In this document: positions 1-13,000 of the stretch, one piece after another
Layout: the number at the start of each line of letters is the position of its first letter
How positions within the stretch are numbered: the first letter of the stretch is position 1
Source of the DNA: Brachyhypopomus gauderio
Lineage: Eukaryota; Chordata; Actinopteri; Gymnotiformes; Hypopomidae
Direction: 5' to 3'
Length of the DNA stretch: 64,000 bases
Assembly: GCF_052324685.1 (NCBI RefSeq)
Contig: NC_135221.1
Location: 7,485,375 to 7,549,374 of the forward strand
The notes under the pieces: generated by a model
Database searches by the model: none
Seen by the model: only the letters and a program-made list of their open reading frames with translations
Told to the model about the DNA's origin: nothing
Made by a program: the position numbers and the translations under genes

Positions 1-1742
1 TCATCACTGACGAGACGTGTGAAATGTTTCATTATAAACGTCCCCATGTAAAACTAATTACATCCGAATAGGGCTAATGTTCCAATTCATCTCTTACTAA
101 ACCTTTACTTAAGTTACATCCATATAGGTCACGATATGGAGAAAGAGGTTTCACATAAAAAGAAATAATCGTCTTCTTTGACAAATATGACAACCAAATG
201 TATGCTGGATATACATTCTCAGGTCCTTGGTAAAAAAGAAAAAACAAGCCTTTTGCAAACAAGTCAGTATATCAAACAGGTATACAAACGAAGCAAGCCG
301 TCTACCTGTGGTGGGGGTTTTCCGAGTCGTACAGCGCAAATGTGGTTTATTTTTACATAATTTGTTGCTGTTATCTTGATTAATCCCTTCTTTCATGTTC
401 TATGACATTATTTTACTAAAGAAATGTCCTATGAAAGAATTCATATTAGCAGCAGACCTCCTCTCCGCCACACATCAGCACCACAAAGACATGATGGAGT
501 GGAGGCTCATGCTAAGCGAGCTACTCCGTCACATGGCAACCCAAATGTCTTGCTTGGTGCTACGTTAACATTTCCCACCGAAGGGAACGTGGACACTCAT
601 GTTCTCAGGACCTCCAGGAATAGAAAACAAGTGAGATTTGAACCTAAATCCCCAAGGCAGGAATAAGTTGTATCAAACTCGGAGAAAGTTCTGGTTCACT
701 GAAGTGAAATTGGTCCAAATAGGTTGGACTCAGCCGAGAATCTAAATTAGACCTTGGGTTGGAGAACAAATAAACCTCATGTAATTTTATTGTTTCAAAC
801 CAGCAATCCAATTAAAAACACATGAGAAGCACAAAACCGCATCTACTATCTAAATGCGAGGAAATCTTGGAAGAAAAAAAAAATAGCCATCATAATTAAA
901 AATTAATTTGGAGAGCCTGCAAGTCCACACATTTCTATGTGGCAGTAATTATTATGATTGGTGTACACCATACAAGCTTCGACCTAAATATAAATGAATT
1001 TTCCATGGATGACAGTCTCCACAACAGTGCTAACTGAACTCTATATCCATGTTGACACTGTCACATGAACACCTATTCATTTTAAGCAGCATTTTAATAT
1101 TTAAGCAGCTGCTAGTCAGCGTCTTAACAAACCCATTTCAGCATTCCCCAAAGTGGGGTTTTCATAATCACGCACAAAACAGACACACAAGTAACGTTCC
1201 CAAATGAAGCCAGTGGATCCACGGCCCCGTATAGTCTCTGAAATTGTAACTAAAGCCCAATTTCCCTGGAGACCATTTCCATTATACAAGAGACCATTTC
1301 TGGTGAAGAATTCTGGGCTGGAGCTCACAAAGCTCACGGTGACTGCAGTTACAGGATCAGAGCGCAAACCAACACACACCTGATCTGACCTCTTGGCCCT
1401 GCGCCGCCGGGCCGGGCCCTGGTTCTCACGCCATACGCTCCATCCCGACCTCCCCGCCACGCACACGTCCAAAGTCCCAAAATGGTTAGTAGTGAATGCT
1501 GGGATTGTAAAATCATCCAGATATGACTCAGCAGCACCACTAGTGTGTGAAACTCTACTTTACGCCTCACAATGATTCTTTACACAAAGCAACACTAAAA
1601 AGGTTATTGTTTACTCTTCATGACACAAGCATCTATACAGACGGATGCCTTTCTCCAAAAACTGCCAATGGAAAATATTTTATATTTCCATAAATAAGTG
1701 ATCACCCATTAACCTAAATGTAACTTACATGTTCATATTTCA

Positions 1743-1777
<35 letters not shown>

Positions 1778-3259
1778 CTCACATAATGGCCTCCAATTTT
1801 GAAGCTGCACGGGGGGGCGGGGCGTTAAAACTGCCCCATATAACATTTGACTACTTTTATAGGGAAGACACACATTTATTGCCATGTTGTTTTGGTAGAC
1901 AGAAATAAATGTGCCTGAGACAAGGTAGGTGGAGCTACACAGCAGGAAGTATGACATTTCAAACTCGCCGGGGCAACGGGCTACTTTCTCTAATAATAAT
2001 AATAATAATAATTATTATTATTATTATTAGTGGTGGTGGTGTCCAGTGCACTGCATGTTGAAACAGAAAGCTGTTTTTGCTCAGCTCTGCGATAAATCTA
2101 CTCGTCCACTTCGGTGGTTCTCCACATGCCACCAGTAGACGTTTCATTTCTGATTTGAGTTGTGTCTTCTCAGGCTGCTTTAATCCCACCTGGGGGGGGG
2201 GGGGGGGGTCTGCTTTAGGCGGCGGATGTGTTGGGAGTGGCGGCTCGGTGTGCTCTGTACGAGTGCGTATGCTTCCTCATCTGCAGATGTCTTTTTTAGT
2301 GCTGCCATTCTCGCATGCTCACTGCCATTATGAGTGACACTGCACTGTGTTGCTGCCTCCCGCAGGGCTTTTAAAGGGAGATAGCAGAGTCCAGTCGTGG
2401 CGTTGTTACGTCGTGCCTACATTACAATGGCTACTTATGGCTTATTTCAGAGCTTGCACTGTGTCCACAAAAACACAGCCCAGTGTCTTAGGTTCTAATG
2501 CTATTCATTCATTTGAGATATCTGACCTCTTTACATAAAATAAGAGTCCCTACTCTCAGCTGTGGTACCCTTATTATCAACACTGCATCCTGATAGTCAT
2601 GATAACATCGTAGTTCTTTTAATGAATGATGCTGTTTGATTCCAATCACAGAAAAATGATCAGTTTACCTGCCAAGATGTTGTTAGTGATTGCTAATTCT
2701 AGTCCCCAGACTACACATCAGATGGCACAGTATCATTGACAGACAAAAATGTAGAGTCTCTTTTTGAGCACTCATTGGTTCTAGTTCTTGCGTTGCTGTT
2801 TATAACACACATGACAGAACTCAACCAGATTAGTGCACAGAGGCCAAGTGTCCTAGCTCAAAAAAACAAAGAGTTAACAAGCTCTGATACCCTGTCAATA
2901 GTAGGTACTGTCATGCTATGTACAAATGACCTTACATTTTTTGTAACCATTATGCACTCCAAAGAACAACACAGCAGTGACAACACAGCAGCAAATACAC
3001 AAGCTAGCCTACTCCCTGTAAAACAAATTACTTCAGGTAACCAGCATGACTGAATATACATTGCAGTGCAAATCTTCTAAAGCCTCCCAGTTTTTGGCTA
3101 TGGGAGAGGATTAGAGTGTCCAGAAAGATGTGAGAATATCAGAGTGAGGGTGTCCAGAAAGATGTGAGAATAAAAATCACCTCCCCCTTGTTTGGACAGT
3201 AACATGCAAAAGAAATACTGACAGACCAACTGTCAATTAGAGAAGCAGCCTGAGAAGTT
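1..3259. other. Probable cnot4 intron, no gene recognised
   Basis: This stretch lies downstream (on the minus strand) of the second coding exon of cnot4, and I find no later cnot4 exon in it, so it is probably intron. It holds a CT microsatellite (about 1747-1773), a TAA/TTA inverted microsatellite (1991-2029) and a G run (2192-2208). Short open frames here have no family resemblance that I recognise. Confidence 0.5.
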
Positions 3260-3289
3260 TTGTGCCTACCAGCTGTAGTCCATGATCTG

Positions 3290-4141
3290 AGCAGCTTTCC
3301 TGATCTAAGCATGACACCGAGCAGCTCTCCTGATCTAAGCATGGCTGTGAGTGGCTCTTCTGATACAAGTGTGACAGTGAGTGGCTCTTTTGATCCAAGC
3401 GTGGCTTTGAGTGGCTCTCCTGATCTAAGCATGACACCGAGCAGCTCTCTGGATCTAAGCATGGCTGTGAGTGGCTCTCCTGATCTAAGCGTGATAGTGA
3501 GTGGCTCTCCTGATCCAAGCATGATAGTGAGTGGCTCTCCTGATCCAAGCGTGATAGTGAGTGGCTCTCCTGATCCAAGCGTGATAGTGAGTGGCTCTCC
3601 TGATCTAAGCATGGCTGTGAGTGGCTCTCCTGATCCAAGCGTGATAGTGAGTGGCTCTCCTGATCTAAGCATGGCTGTGAGTGGCTCTCCTGATCTAAGC
3701 ATGGCTGTGAGTGGCTCTCCTGATCTAAGCATGGCTGTGAGTGGCTCTCCTGATCTAAGCATGGCTGTGAGTGGCTCTCCTGATCTAAGCATGGCTGTGA
3801 GTGGCTCTCCTGATCCAAGCGTGATAGTGAGTGGCTCTCCTGATCCAAGCATGATAGTGAGTGGCTCTCCTGATCCAAGCGTGATAGTGAGTGGCTCTCC
3901 TGATCTAAGCATGGCTGTGAGTGGCTCTCCTGATCCAAGCGTGATAGTGAGTGGCTCTCCTGATCTAAGCATGGCTGTGAGTGGCTCTCCTGATCTAAGC
4001 GTGGCTGTGGGTGGCTCTCCTGATCTAAGCGTGGCTGTGAGTGGCTCTCCTGATCTAAATGTAGCAATGAGAGGTTCTCCTGATCCAAACATGGCTGTGA
4101 GTGCTTTTACTGATCTAAACGTGGCACTGAATGGCTCTCAC
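3290..4141. repeat. 30-bp minisatellite abutting the cnot4 splice donor
   Basis: About 28 head-to-tail copies of a 30-bp unit (core TGATCTAAGCATGGCTGTGA followed by GTGGCTCTCC) occupy this span. Because 30 is divisible by three, the array is open in several frames on both strands and gives long repetitive false proteins. The last, diverged unit runs into the GT of the cnot4 exon donor at 4141-4140. Two unit types, with GCTGTGAG or ATAGTGAG cores, are interspersed, as expected from slippage and unequal exchange. Confidence 0.95.
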
Positions 4142-4873
4142 CTCAGGGTCGGCAAGTCTCTGTGAGAGTCCCACCACGAACACCAGGTTGCGCTGCACGA
4201 CTCGCACGCTGGCCAGGTGCTTGCGGTTCTCTGTCACCTTCTGCTTCCTCTCATTCTGCTTCTGCTTCTTCTCACTCTTTATCCTCTGGATCTCCTCCTG
4301 CGAGAGGGGCTTGTAGACAGCCGGGTCCTCAGGGTATGGCTGCAGAACGTGTAGCCAACAACTGGTTAGTGAGCACTTCATGCCAGGAAATTCCACACTT
4401 ACATCTGGACAATCTCCAAACAGCCCCATAAAATAAAATCAAGACAAACTGACTGGCAGTGTGGAAGTCTGAATATAATAAAGAATGTCATATTACAACC
4501 ATCAAGAGTCTGACTTGGATGACAAGGTAATTTGTCTGTGGAGATGAACAAGGCTCAATTATGTGTTAGAATCAGAGCCTAATTACTAAACTAACTGCAA
4601 GATGAAAATGTATGGTGATTTAGATATTGTCACTAAAGGCATAATTCATGGCCAGTGCCAGGTACACTTCCCGTTTGGTGGCATTCTGGGACACCGTACC
4701 TTTCGGCACGCCGGGCACAGACCGTTCTCATCCGTGCGAATTCGATGCCAGCAGAAGCGACAGATCTGGTAGCCACAGGTGCACGGGAAGAAGTTGACGT
4801 CGTCAATCTCCAGAGGCTCCATGCACAAAGGGCACTCCATGGGATCTTCCTTCAGCTCAGGACTACGGGACAT
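4142..4873 (-). CDS. cnot4: CCR4-NOT subunit 4, RING E3 ubiquitin ligase (5' part)
   Basis: Two coding exons are visible on the minus strand: 4873-4700 (58 codons, ATG at 4873) and 4339-4142 (66 codons), both in phase 0. The first encodes the C4C4 RING, with CPLCMEPLEIDD, CTCGYQICRFCW and GLCPACRK holding the eight cysteine ligands. The second begins PYPEDPAVYKPLSQEE, is rich in lysine and glutamine (a helical linker) and ends RNLVFVVGLSQRLADPE, the start of the RRM. The protein ubiquitinates targets with UbcH5-type E2 enzymes and couples CCR4-NOT to translation and mRNA decay. The rest of the RRM, the zinc finger and the C-terminal tail must lie beyond the left edge or in sequence I could not recognise. 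Near-identity to the human protein makes the assignment secure. Confidence 0.97.
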
Positions 4874-6613
4874 CCTATTGCAGCGGGACAGGAGAGCTCA
4901 GACCACAGCGGTTCACCTGAACAACATGCAGAAAGGAGGAGTGGAATAAGGACATTAGCAGAAGGCGAGGTCTTGTTGGGACTGCCGTCTGTTTTAAGAA
5001 CAAAGGGATCTAGTCTGCTCTGCATTGGGAAGACCAGACAGGAGGGATCTAGTGATCTAGTGAATTGCAAATCTACCACTTCCATCATAATTAGTACCAT
5101 CATTAAAACAAACTGATTTCCTATAGAAATGTGACAATACTCATTTAAAGATCTAATTTTCACAACAATAAACCTTTTATAAATATGTTACTGTGGTAAA
5201 CTTAAAAAATACAAAAACAGCACATGATCATAAAGTTCTTTATGGCTGGCTGTGAAACCATGCTGAATAATTCATCAGTAAATCAGGAAACTTTGACAAT
5301 TAGCCTGGATATTGGCAGAAAACCCATCATGTTACCAGTCACTGGCTCTGAGCTCATAGTGATGTGCCGATGACATTTTTCTGACCTATTACTTCCCACC
5401 AAGAACACATTGTGCAAGAAACTAAAGCTCAGTTTGACACGTGTCTTTTGAAGTGGGATAAAAAACACAGCTCCTTTCTCCGGTCATGAAAAAATATGCA
5501 TGCATAAAATGCCTGAAAAATATTATACTCAGTCAAATCTGATCCCACCAGGTCCCATCAATGGCAGGATTTTCAAAACAACTAAATTCTAATCTCAGAA
5601 TATATTTTCTTAAAATACTGGAGGAAACAGTCCACTCACAATTCATGGGATGAAATCTACATCCAAACATGTAGACATATTGCAGACACACATCATTACA
5701 GGTTCTTAACGTTATTATCTGCAAATAGTTAAGCCCGTTTTGGTATATTAAAGAATCGGTCGAATTCTGGTGAGATATTAGGCAAAATAATGCTTACAAT
5801 TAGGCTCTTAAACAGTTAGAAATGCACTGCCCATTTAAAAAGACAACTTGGCAGCAATCTTAACAAATCAAAACAATATGAAGAGTGTTCATATGAGCTT
5901 TACTGAGGACACATCTGCCGTTGTGCTGCCTTACAGTCCACAGCCTGGTCCTATATGAAAACTAGTCAGACCACAAATAACGCCAACGCGTTTAATGGCA
6001 GTTGGGTGGGTTGGAGTAAATATCCGAGTGTAATTATATTTCCCCCGAGACTGATCTCAAACCAAAATGCCGCTAAACTTATGTCACGTTACAGCGTGTT
6101 CATAACAAAAGGAAACACGGGCCAGTACGTTTCACCGTTACGAGCCGGCGGGGCGTCAGATGTGCCGAACGCCGGTCAGGTGCTCCCACAGCTGGGGCTG
6201 AGCTTGAACGGGCGAGCGGCAGCGAAAATACAGCGGATAAACCAGCCATTCTGAATCCACCGGGCACACACGAACGTTTGGTCTTTGATATTTTAAACTA
6301 AACGTTTGACACGAAGACCAAAATCTTCCCGACGCGTATGTGTTTAACCTGCCGAGAGTCTTTCAATATTGCAATACCGCGGCCTACTCCGCCACCAAGC
6401 CTGCGCCTCTCCCGCTGAGCGGCCCGGCGGCGGAGTGCAGTCGCCCGGCTGTCAACCTCTGACTTCTCCCCTCGACTCGCAGCGGGCATTGGGGGGTGCA
6501 GCGGCGTAAGCGGCGGTCGCGTTCACACGCCTCGCCGCGTCGGGACACACACGTCCCCGCCACGGCCGCACGGACCGGACCGATAACGGACGGTAGTTTA
6601 TAAATACTCACTT
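4874..6613 (-). other. cnot4 5' intron, no other gene seen
   Basis: This interval separates the first coding exon of cnot4 from a donor (GTGAGT) read on the minus strand at about 6612. It is mostly AT-rich. From about 6390 to 6580 it becomes rich in G, C and CpG next to the promoter. Nothing else is recognisable. Confidence 0.5.
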
Positions 6614-6900
6614 TAGCTGGCTTTCCAATTACAGGGGGTTCCGCTCCACGGATAACCTATTCACGCAAAGTTGGGGCGGTGACGGCGGCCTCCGGAAAAG
6701 CTTGGGCTTCTTTATTGACTTAGCCGCCTCTGGTTTGGAGTATCGGTTTGATGTTTTCCTTTTCGGTATAACTATTTCTCCAGACAGCAGATTCTTACCA
6801 CCATCTTACTGAAATGAGGAGGAGTTCAATACAGTAACCATTCGCCAATCTGAGTTTGCGCGTACAGCACGTAAGTGCATTGTGGGAGATGTAGGCAGGT
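6614..6900 (-). promoter_or_regulatory. cnot4: cnot4 promoter and 5' UTR exon, with ZNF143/THAP11-like motif
   Basis: Read on the minus strand, 6895-6876 gives CTACATCTCCCACAATGCA. This is close to the ACTACA-nn-TCCCAnAATGCA element bound by ZNF143/THAP11 at housekeeping promoters. A CCAAT motif lies at about 6845. A consensus donor at about 6612 suggests a non-coding first exon between the motif and the donor. The CpG-rich flank fits a constitutive promoter. The start site itself cannot be placed. Confidence 0.55.
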
Positions 6901-7960
6901 TTTGCCTACATTCTCATCCAAACAGAGCCTGACTTAATGTGGCCTAATTAATCTTGGACATACAGAAGTTTATGAATATAACGCTAGATTTTTAAAGGCA
7001 TGCAAAACAACTAGAGACAAAACATTCAAATGATATATTAAGAAAGAATTAAAACAAGCTGAACACAATTATTTATTTGTTTGTTTGTTTTAAAGTAATA
7101 ATTTTTAAAAATCTATATTTTCAGTATTTGTCACCTCTCATTCTTGAATAAAAGTGTGTGTTACATTAGATAAATTAATAGAATTTATAAAACAAATCCT
7201 CCAGCACCAGGAATATGAAATAATATGAAAGTTTTAATTATTAACAGAATGGATGCTCTAAGATGTTAATTGTTAAATGTTAAATGGAACTATTACAATA
7301 ATTATTCTGTGGAGAAACAGTTAATGAAAACCAATATAGAATTAGCCCTACAAGTTAAAATTATACAAAAATACCCTCTTATGGTATGGAATCTAATACA
7401 GGCAAGTCTCCTAAACTTCTATTGTACTGTATGCTCTAGAAAGGATCAATGAAAATGAAAATTAATATAGGTGTAAAATTATGTGTGTCCCAGTGAGTGG
7501 TCATCTAGGTCAGGGCCACAGAATCAGATCCGCTTAGTACAACAGCCAAGTGAACCCAGAATCAGTCCAATACTGTAAATACAACTACATGAACCTTGAC
7601 AGTTGTATTTGCGGAATGAGGTAGGCTTAAAAAGCATAGTTCCCGTGGAGTCTGATTATGGCCACCAGAACTTGGATGTGAATAAATGGCACAGTACTGA
7701 AAGCCCTTATAAATCTGCCACATACAGTTGCCCACTTGCACAGAATTGTACCGGGGCTCTCTTATATTGAACATGGCTCTGTTTTTAAAAAGTGTCCTTT
7801 GATTAACTCAAGAGCGAGTGTACATCTACTTCCCATCTGCTCACTCTGGTAATTAACTGAGATTGAAACTATTCCAGGGACCAAAGGTTTCTATATGTAT
7901 CACTCTATCTGGATCCATAATGATCATAACCCAACTGTGGGTTCCACATCATAACCAAGC
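6901..7960. other. AT-rich intergenic DNA
   Basis: This stretch lies between the cnot4 promoter and the end of the pseudouridine-degradation gene. It is AT-rich with no recognisable exon. The 3' UTR of the minus-strand gene ending at 7961 must lie here. I could not choose a polyadenylation site. Confidence 0.5.
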
Positions 7961-10032
7961 CTAGGACTCCATCCATATGCAAGTTGGCTTGGCCCATGGC
8001 TGCAAATGAGCCCGGTCCGGACGGATGGCGTCCGCAGTCAGACACGGAGCGATGGGGTGGGGGGAGAACAAGGAGAGACGTGCTGCCAGGAGACCCATGT
8101 GCACGCAGGTGTCTGTATCCCGTCCCTGCAGGACACCTGCCATCAATCCACCTGCAAGGCTGAGACAGAGACAGAGAGACAGGAAGAGACCAAGCGATGA
8201 GAGAGACAGACTGAATCTAGGTAGGTGTGGAGCAGGTCTGTGTACAAGAACAAAATCGAAAGAGAAGAATTCTCCTCCCCTGGAAGGCTCAGAGTGACAT
8301 ACCTGTCTCCCGCTCCAGAGACATTTACTGTGTCTTCAGAACGCACCACGAGTGCGGGGTAGTACATAGCACACAGCCTTCCTTTCTGCTCAAGAACAAA
8401 CCAGTGTGCTTTTCAGTGAAAAAATAGAAATCAGAAAACAGCATTTCCAGGAATGTGCAGAGTGGACAGGTATTCTAGCACACTGCTTTTGGCAATGCAT
8501 CACAACCGTTTTGTTGGAAGGGAGATTCAGACCGCAAAAACATTACGAGAAATTAATAGTAAAAAAAAAAAAGTAGTTAATATTGCATACCCGACTGTGT
8601 TTTTGAGGTTGCAAAGTGACTGTTCCAGCATCATGCTCTCCACAAACTAACACTCCCAGTGCACCCAGCGTCACTATCACGCAACGCACATGCTCCAGCA
8701 GGGGGCGAGAGAGAGCTGCCGCGCTGCCCAGAACGTCCTCGAGAGAGCTTGACAGGACTGAAAAGGTCATATACTGCTTTAACTAAGGACTCGAGAGCAT
8801 CATCTCGCATCCTAGGCTTAATTTAACCTGCTATGAGTTATACAACAACATAAACCATGAGTATGGCATGCCTCCCATTCTTCCAAATATATGCCTTCAT
8901 CTTATTTTTCAGCTGTTTACTCTCATAATGTACCACATTCAGAAAGAGTGCTCAAAAACATTAGCAAATCTCAGATTAGCTAGGCTTTTGAAAAGGGGAT
9001 CATGCACTACAGCTAATGCAGGATATGAGTCATAGCTTCTTTTTGTGTCTGTCTGCCTGAGGGTGAGTCAAATAAAATTGTACACTGCTACATCAGCAAC
9101 ATGAGGCACTCTTCACTGTAAGTTAGCGGTGATCATCTGAGCTTGATTACTCAGTTGTCACGTCTAGCCCCTCCCTCCTCCCTGGTCCCGCCTAGCCCCG
9201 CTCCCATTCGTCCATCCGTCTGTCTGTCACGCCCTCGTCGTCAGTCTCACACACCTGACTCTCGTTTCACCGTCTTGTTTTCAGTGTATAAAAACCCCCT
9301 AGTGTTTTACCCCCGTGTCGGTCATTCCCTGTACGTGAGTCCCTGGTTGCTTCTCTGTTCTGCTTCCTCCCGTTCGTTCTTGTGTCCTCACTTTTAGTCT
9401 AGTTCCCTGTATTTTGTATTGGATTTCCTTTGTATGTTTGGTTATACTGTTGTGCCTTGTGCTCCTGTTCCCTGTTGCCCTGGTTCCATTGCTACTCATG
9501 TGTTTATAGTTGTTGTTGTTATGTTCATTTCGTTAGCGTTCCCCAGTTGTTTAGCTGATCCGTATGTTTTAGATTTTTTCTTATGTGTAGTATAGCTCCC
9601 TTAGTATACTTACCGTGTTGCTTGTTCACTCTCCTATGTTCCCTGTTTTAGTTCTCGTACCCCTTAATATCTTGTAGTTTCTTCGTTCGTATATTTGTCC
9701 CCATTATTCTGTTTCCCCCTCAGTAGTTGTACCCTGTTGTAGCCTTTGTCTTTTGCCCCTAGTAATATAGTTATTCCCTGTGCTGTCTTGTCTGTTTCTG
9801 TTGTTTCTATTAAATCCTTCTTTATTGCATTTGCGTCACTCCTGCTATCTCCCGCCCCGTGAAACGTTACATCAGTGTACCTTTTGGCGTAGGAAGGAGA
9901 AGAGTCTGGTTCATGGTACACAGCTCTGCCAAGTTGGGTGAGATGTACGTGAGAGTTTTCCAGCTCTCTGACAGAAAGGGCTTGCAGGCCTTATCAGCAT
10001 CAGTGGGTTCATACCACACTAAGATAAAGACA

Positions 10033-10065
<33 letters not shown>

Positions 10066-13000
10066 CACATATGACGCATGGTTGTGGCTTTAATATGAGC
10101 ACTCGGTATCTTGTGAGCACTCGGTATCTTGGTAGTTGAGGACCCATTATAGGGCCTGTTTTTAGAGCTGTAGTCATACCTGGGATGGAATGTTTCTTGG
10201 CAAGGCTGCATACATAGTCAATGGTGGAAACAGGGATGTTGCCATCGAGAACAACAAGAGACGCTGATGACAATTGCTCCTCGTACTGGGAAACCTGTAC
10301 AGACTGTTCATTTAGGCCTGTTTTCCCCCTCACACAGAGTAACCTCACTTTAGTGGAACTGCCCATCAGTTAAGCATCTCCCACTGTTGGTTTCATTAAT
10401 GGTGCAGATTATAATGCTATGAAAAGATCTGCAGTGTGTGTGTGCGCTAGCCCACAATGGCAGAAAGTACACTTACATGTTGCTCGTTGATCTGTGAGTG
10501 GATGGCCATGTCTCCAAGACCGAGATTCAGCTCTCCGCCCTCTGTGATCACAGCACAGTATGTGGCAGTTCTCTGACCCTGCAGTCTCCTAACTGCCCGA
10601 GTGTCCTAAAGAACACAGAGCATGTGTAAGCTAGGGGTATCGGTGCAGCCGTTGTGAATACGGAAAATATGGCAGTTTTGATGCGTAATACCCCAACCAT
10701 GGACTCACTAAATGGACAAATTTGAGAGTTTCTAAAGCAATATGGATTCCCCATAATGAATTAAATCCATTTGCAACCACCATACGGTACTTACCATATG
10801 CTTACAGTAGTTGAGCACAGCATCACTGTGAGAATCTGTTCCAACTGCTGAGATGAACAGAGGTTTGTGTCCCAGTCTACTCAGACAATCTTAAAGGTTT
10901 TTGGCAGTAGAAATGTAAACAGAAAGAGTTATTGTATCAAATAATGGACTCTAGATCTGTTTGGCAATGTTGTGTTGTTCGTGAACACATCAGGCATCAA
11001 GGTGGTGAGTTACCTGCGATATTCCTCCCCACTCCCCCAAATGACTGGCACACGCTGCCTGGATTTGTCTGTCCATACTGTCACAAATAGAAACTGTGTT
11101 CTATCTGGGGATTATTCCATTCAACACATTGTGCTTATACAACAGCTTATTATGCAGTTATACAGAGATTTATGACAGAATTTGCTGAACTTGTGGTTGA
11201 TTTAATGGACATAATCAGTGTGGGAGGGACATGCATGAACATGTTAAACATACCGACAATTCCTTTGTTGTCCCTTTAGCAATGAAGTCAACATTTACAC
11301 CACCGATGACAACCTGCAGGAAACTTTAATCAGACTTTATAAACTCCAAATTCTTAGGCTAGTTTCCCAGATATGCATTTCAGCTGGTCTTGAAATAAAT
11401 TACAGTATGTCCATTTTAGTCTCATCATAGTCTTAGGGTGAATGTGGTCTTGTACAGCAGTCCTGTGTGAGTGTGTGATTAGTGTGAACGGGCTCTGGAT
11501 CTTGCTTACAGGTCTGGAGTGTGAGCCTTGCTCCTTCTCCTCGTGGATCTGACTGCCCCCCCGAGATCTGCGCTCGGGTTTGTGCATGCGCTCCGAAAGG
11601 GCGCGAGCTATACCACTGCCCACCTTAGCATTGTTATGAACGAGAGCGATGTCTAAGAGGAAGAGGCGATAAGGAAAATCCTTGAAAGCATCAACAATTC
11701 TCTCCATGACACCTGCATGTGTGTGCCATCATCACCTATGTGAGGATAACGTGCGGAGGAAAACGTGCACCGTTACTGTTGTGTGACAAATCAGTGCTGA
11801 CTGTGGTGGATACTGGCTTGGAGTGACTGTCCCTTGGTGAGCTCGCTGACTCTCTGCAGGACGAACGGGGTCACATCTCGTCCTCTGATTCCTTTCTGTC
11901 TGTTGACATGCAGAACATGGTTTTGAAACTGGAGAGGCAACATGCACAATGTGCAGCATGTTCACACCAGCAGTGAAACTCTGAGTGACCAGTTTTTCAG
12001 AACACAACTGAATTTAAACCTGTTCCAGGAAGAAACAGCCTTTGGTATATAACACCTCCTATAGTGTTTGTAAGCCTTGTATAGAACTCCTCATAGTGTT
12101 TGTAAATCATTTAAAGGTATGAATGATCAGACATTTAAGTGGCATCTTAAATATGTAACCATTCAAGTTTTTAATGAGTCTCTTATTAGGAACAAAGTGA
12201 CTTTTCCTCTCACACTACTTGAATTACCTGGCCTCAGCCACAGCTGCCTGTATTGCACCCTCTATCTGCTGTCCGACAGTAGCAAACTTTTCTGGAATGG
12301 GCACAGCCAGCAGGAGCCCACTCTGCAGGCCCAGAGAGTGCATGCCCACTGTGAGCATACAGAGCACAGAGTCCCACACACCAGTCTGGAGGTAAAGGCA
12401 CTAAAAACATCTGGCATTGACATCTTCACATAACCCACTGATATGATACTGATGCTAATGAACCTCTCAGGAAGAGTTTAATGAAAACCAAATGTGCAGT
12501 ACAGTGTTATTGTATGACAGGAAATGCGAATGTGTCTTTCACACCAATGAGGTCAGCCGCTTCTTCTGCGTTGAGGACATTGTATGGAGCTTTGAACCCA
12601 CTTTCTCGGGAGAAGAAAGCTGGGAAGTGCTTGGTGCTCCCATACGTGGCTACACAGACCCCCTGAGTTTCCTGGGAATGCAGAGTTAAATCTCATCACA
12701 GAGTTTACCCCATTAAACCTTCTCACTGACGTGGATCCACTATAACTATGTCCCTGCAATTATGCATAGCAGTTTTACCTCACGGTGGATGCTATTCAAC
12801 TACTGACCAGGAACTCCAGGGTGCGACCGATGTCCAAGATGGACTTCACCCCAGCGGACACGACAGCGATGGGTGTGCGCCCTAGCTCAGAGAGATCTGC
12901 GCTCACGTCCAGGGCTGTGAGCAAAAATACTCCATTAATAACTGAAGAAAAAAGCATTTTGAAGTAATACTCAGCATATATTTCTCTGTATGCACCTGTT

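Noticed and set aside
3139-4165. Long open frames on both strands (up to 317 codons)
   Set aside because: They are translations of the 30-bp minisatellite, whose unit length is divisible by three. The repeats are identical at the DNA level and are not supported as coding.
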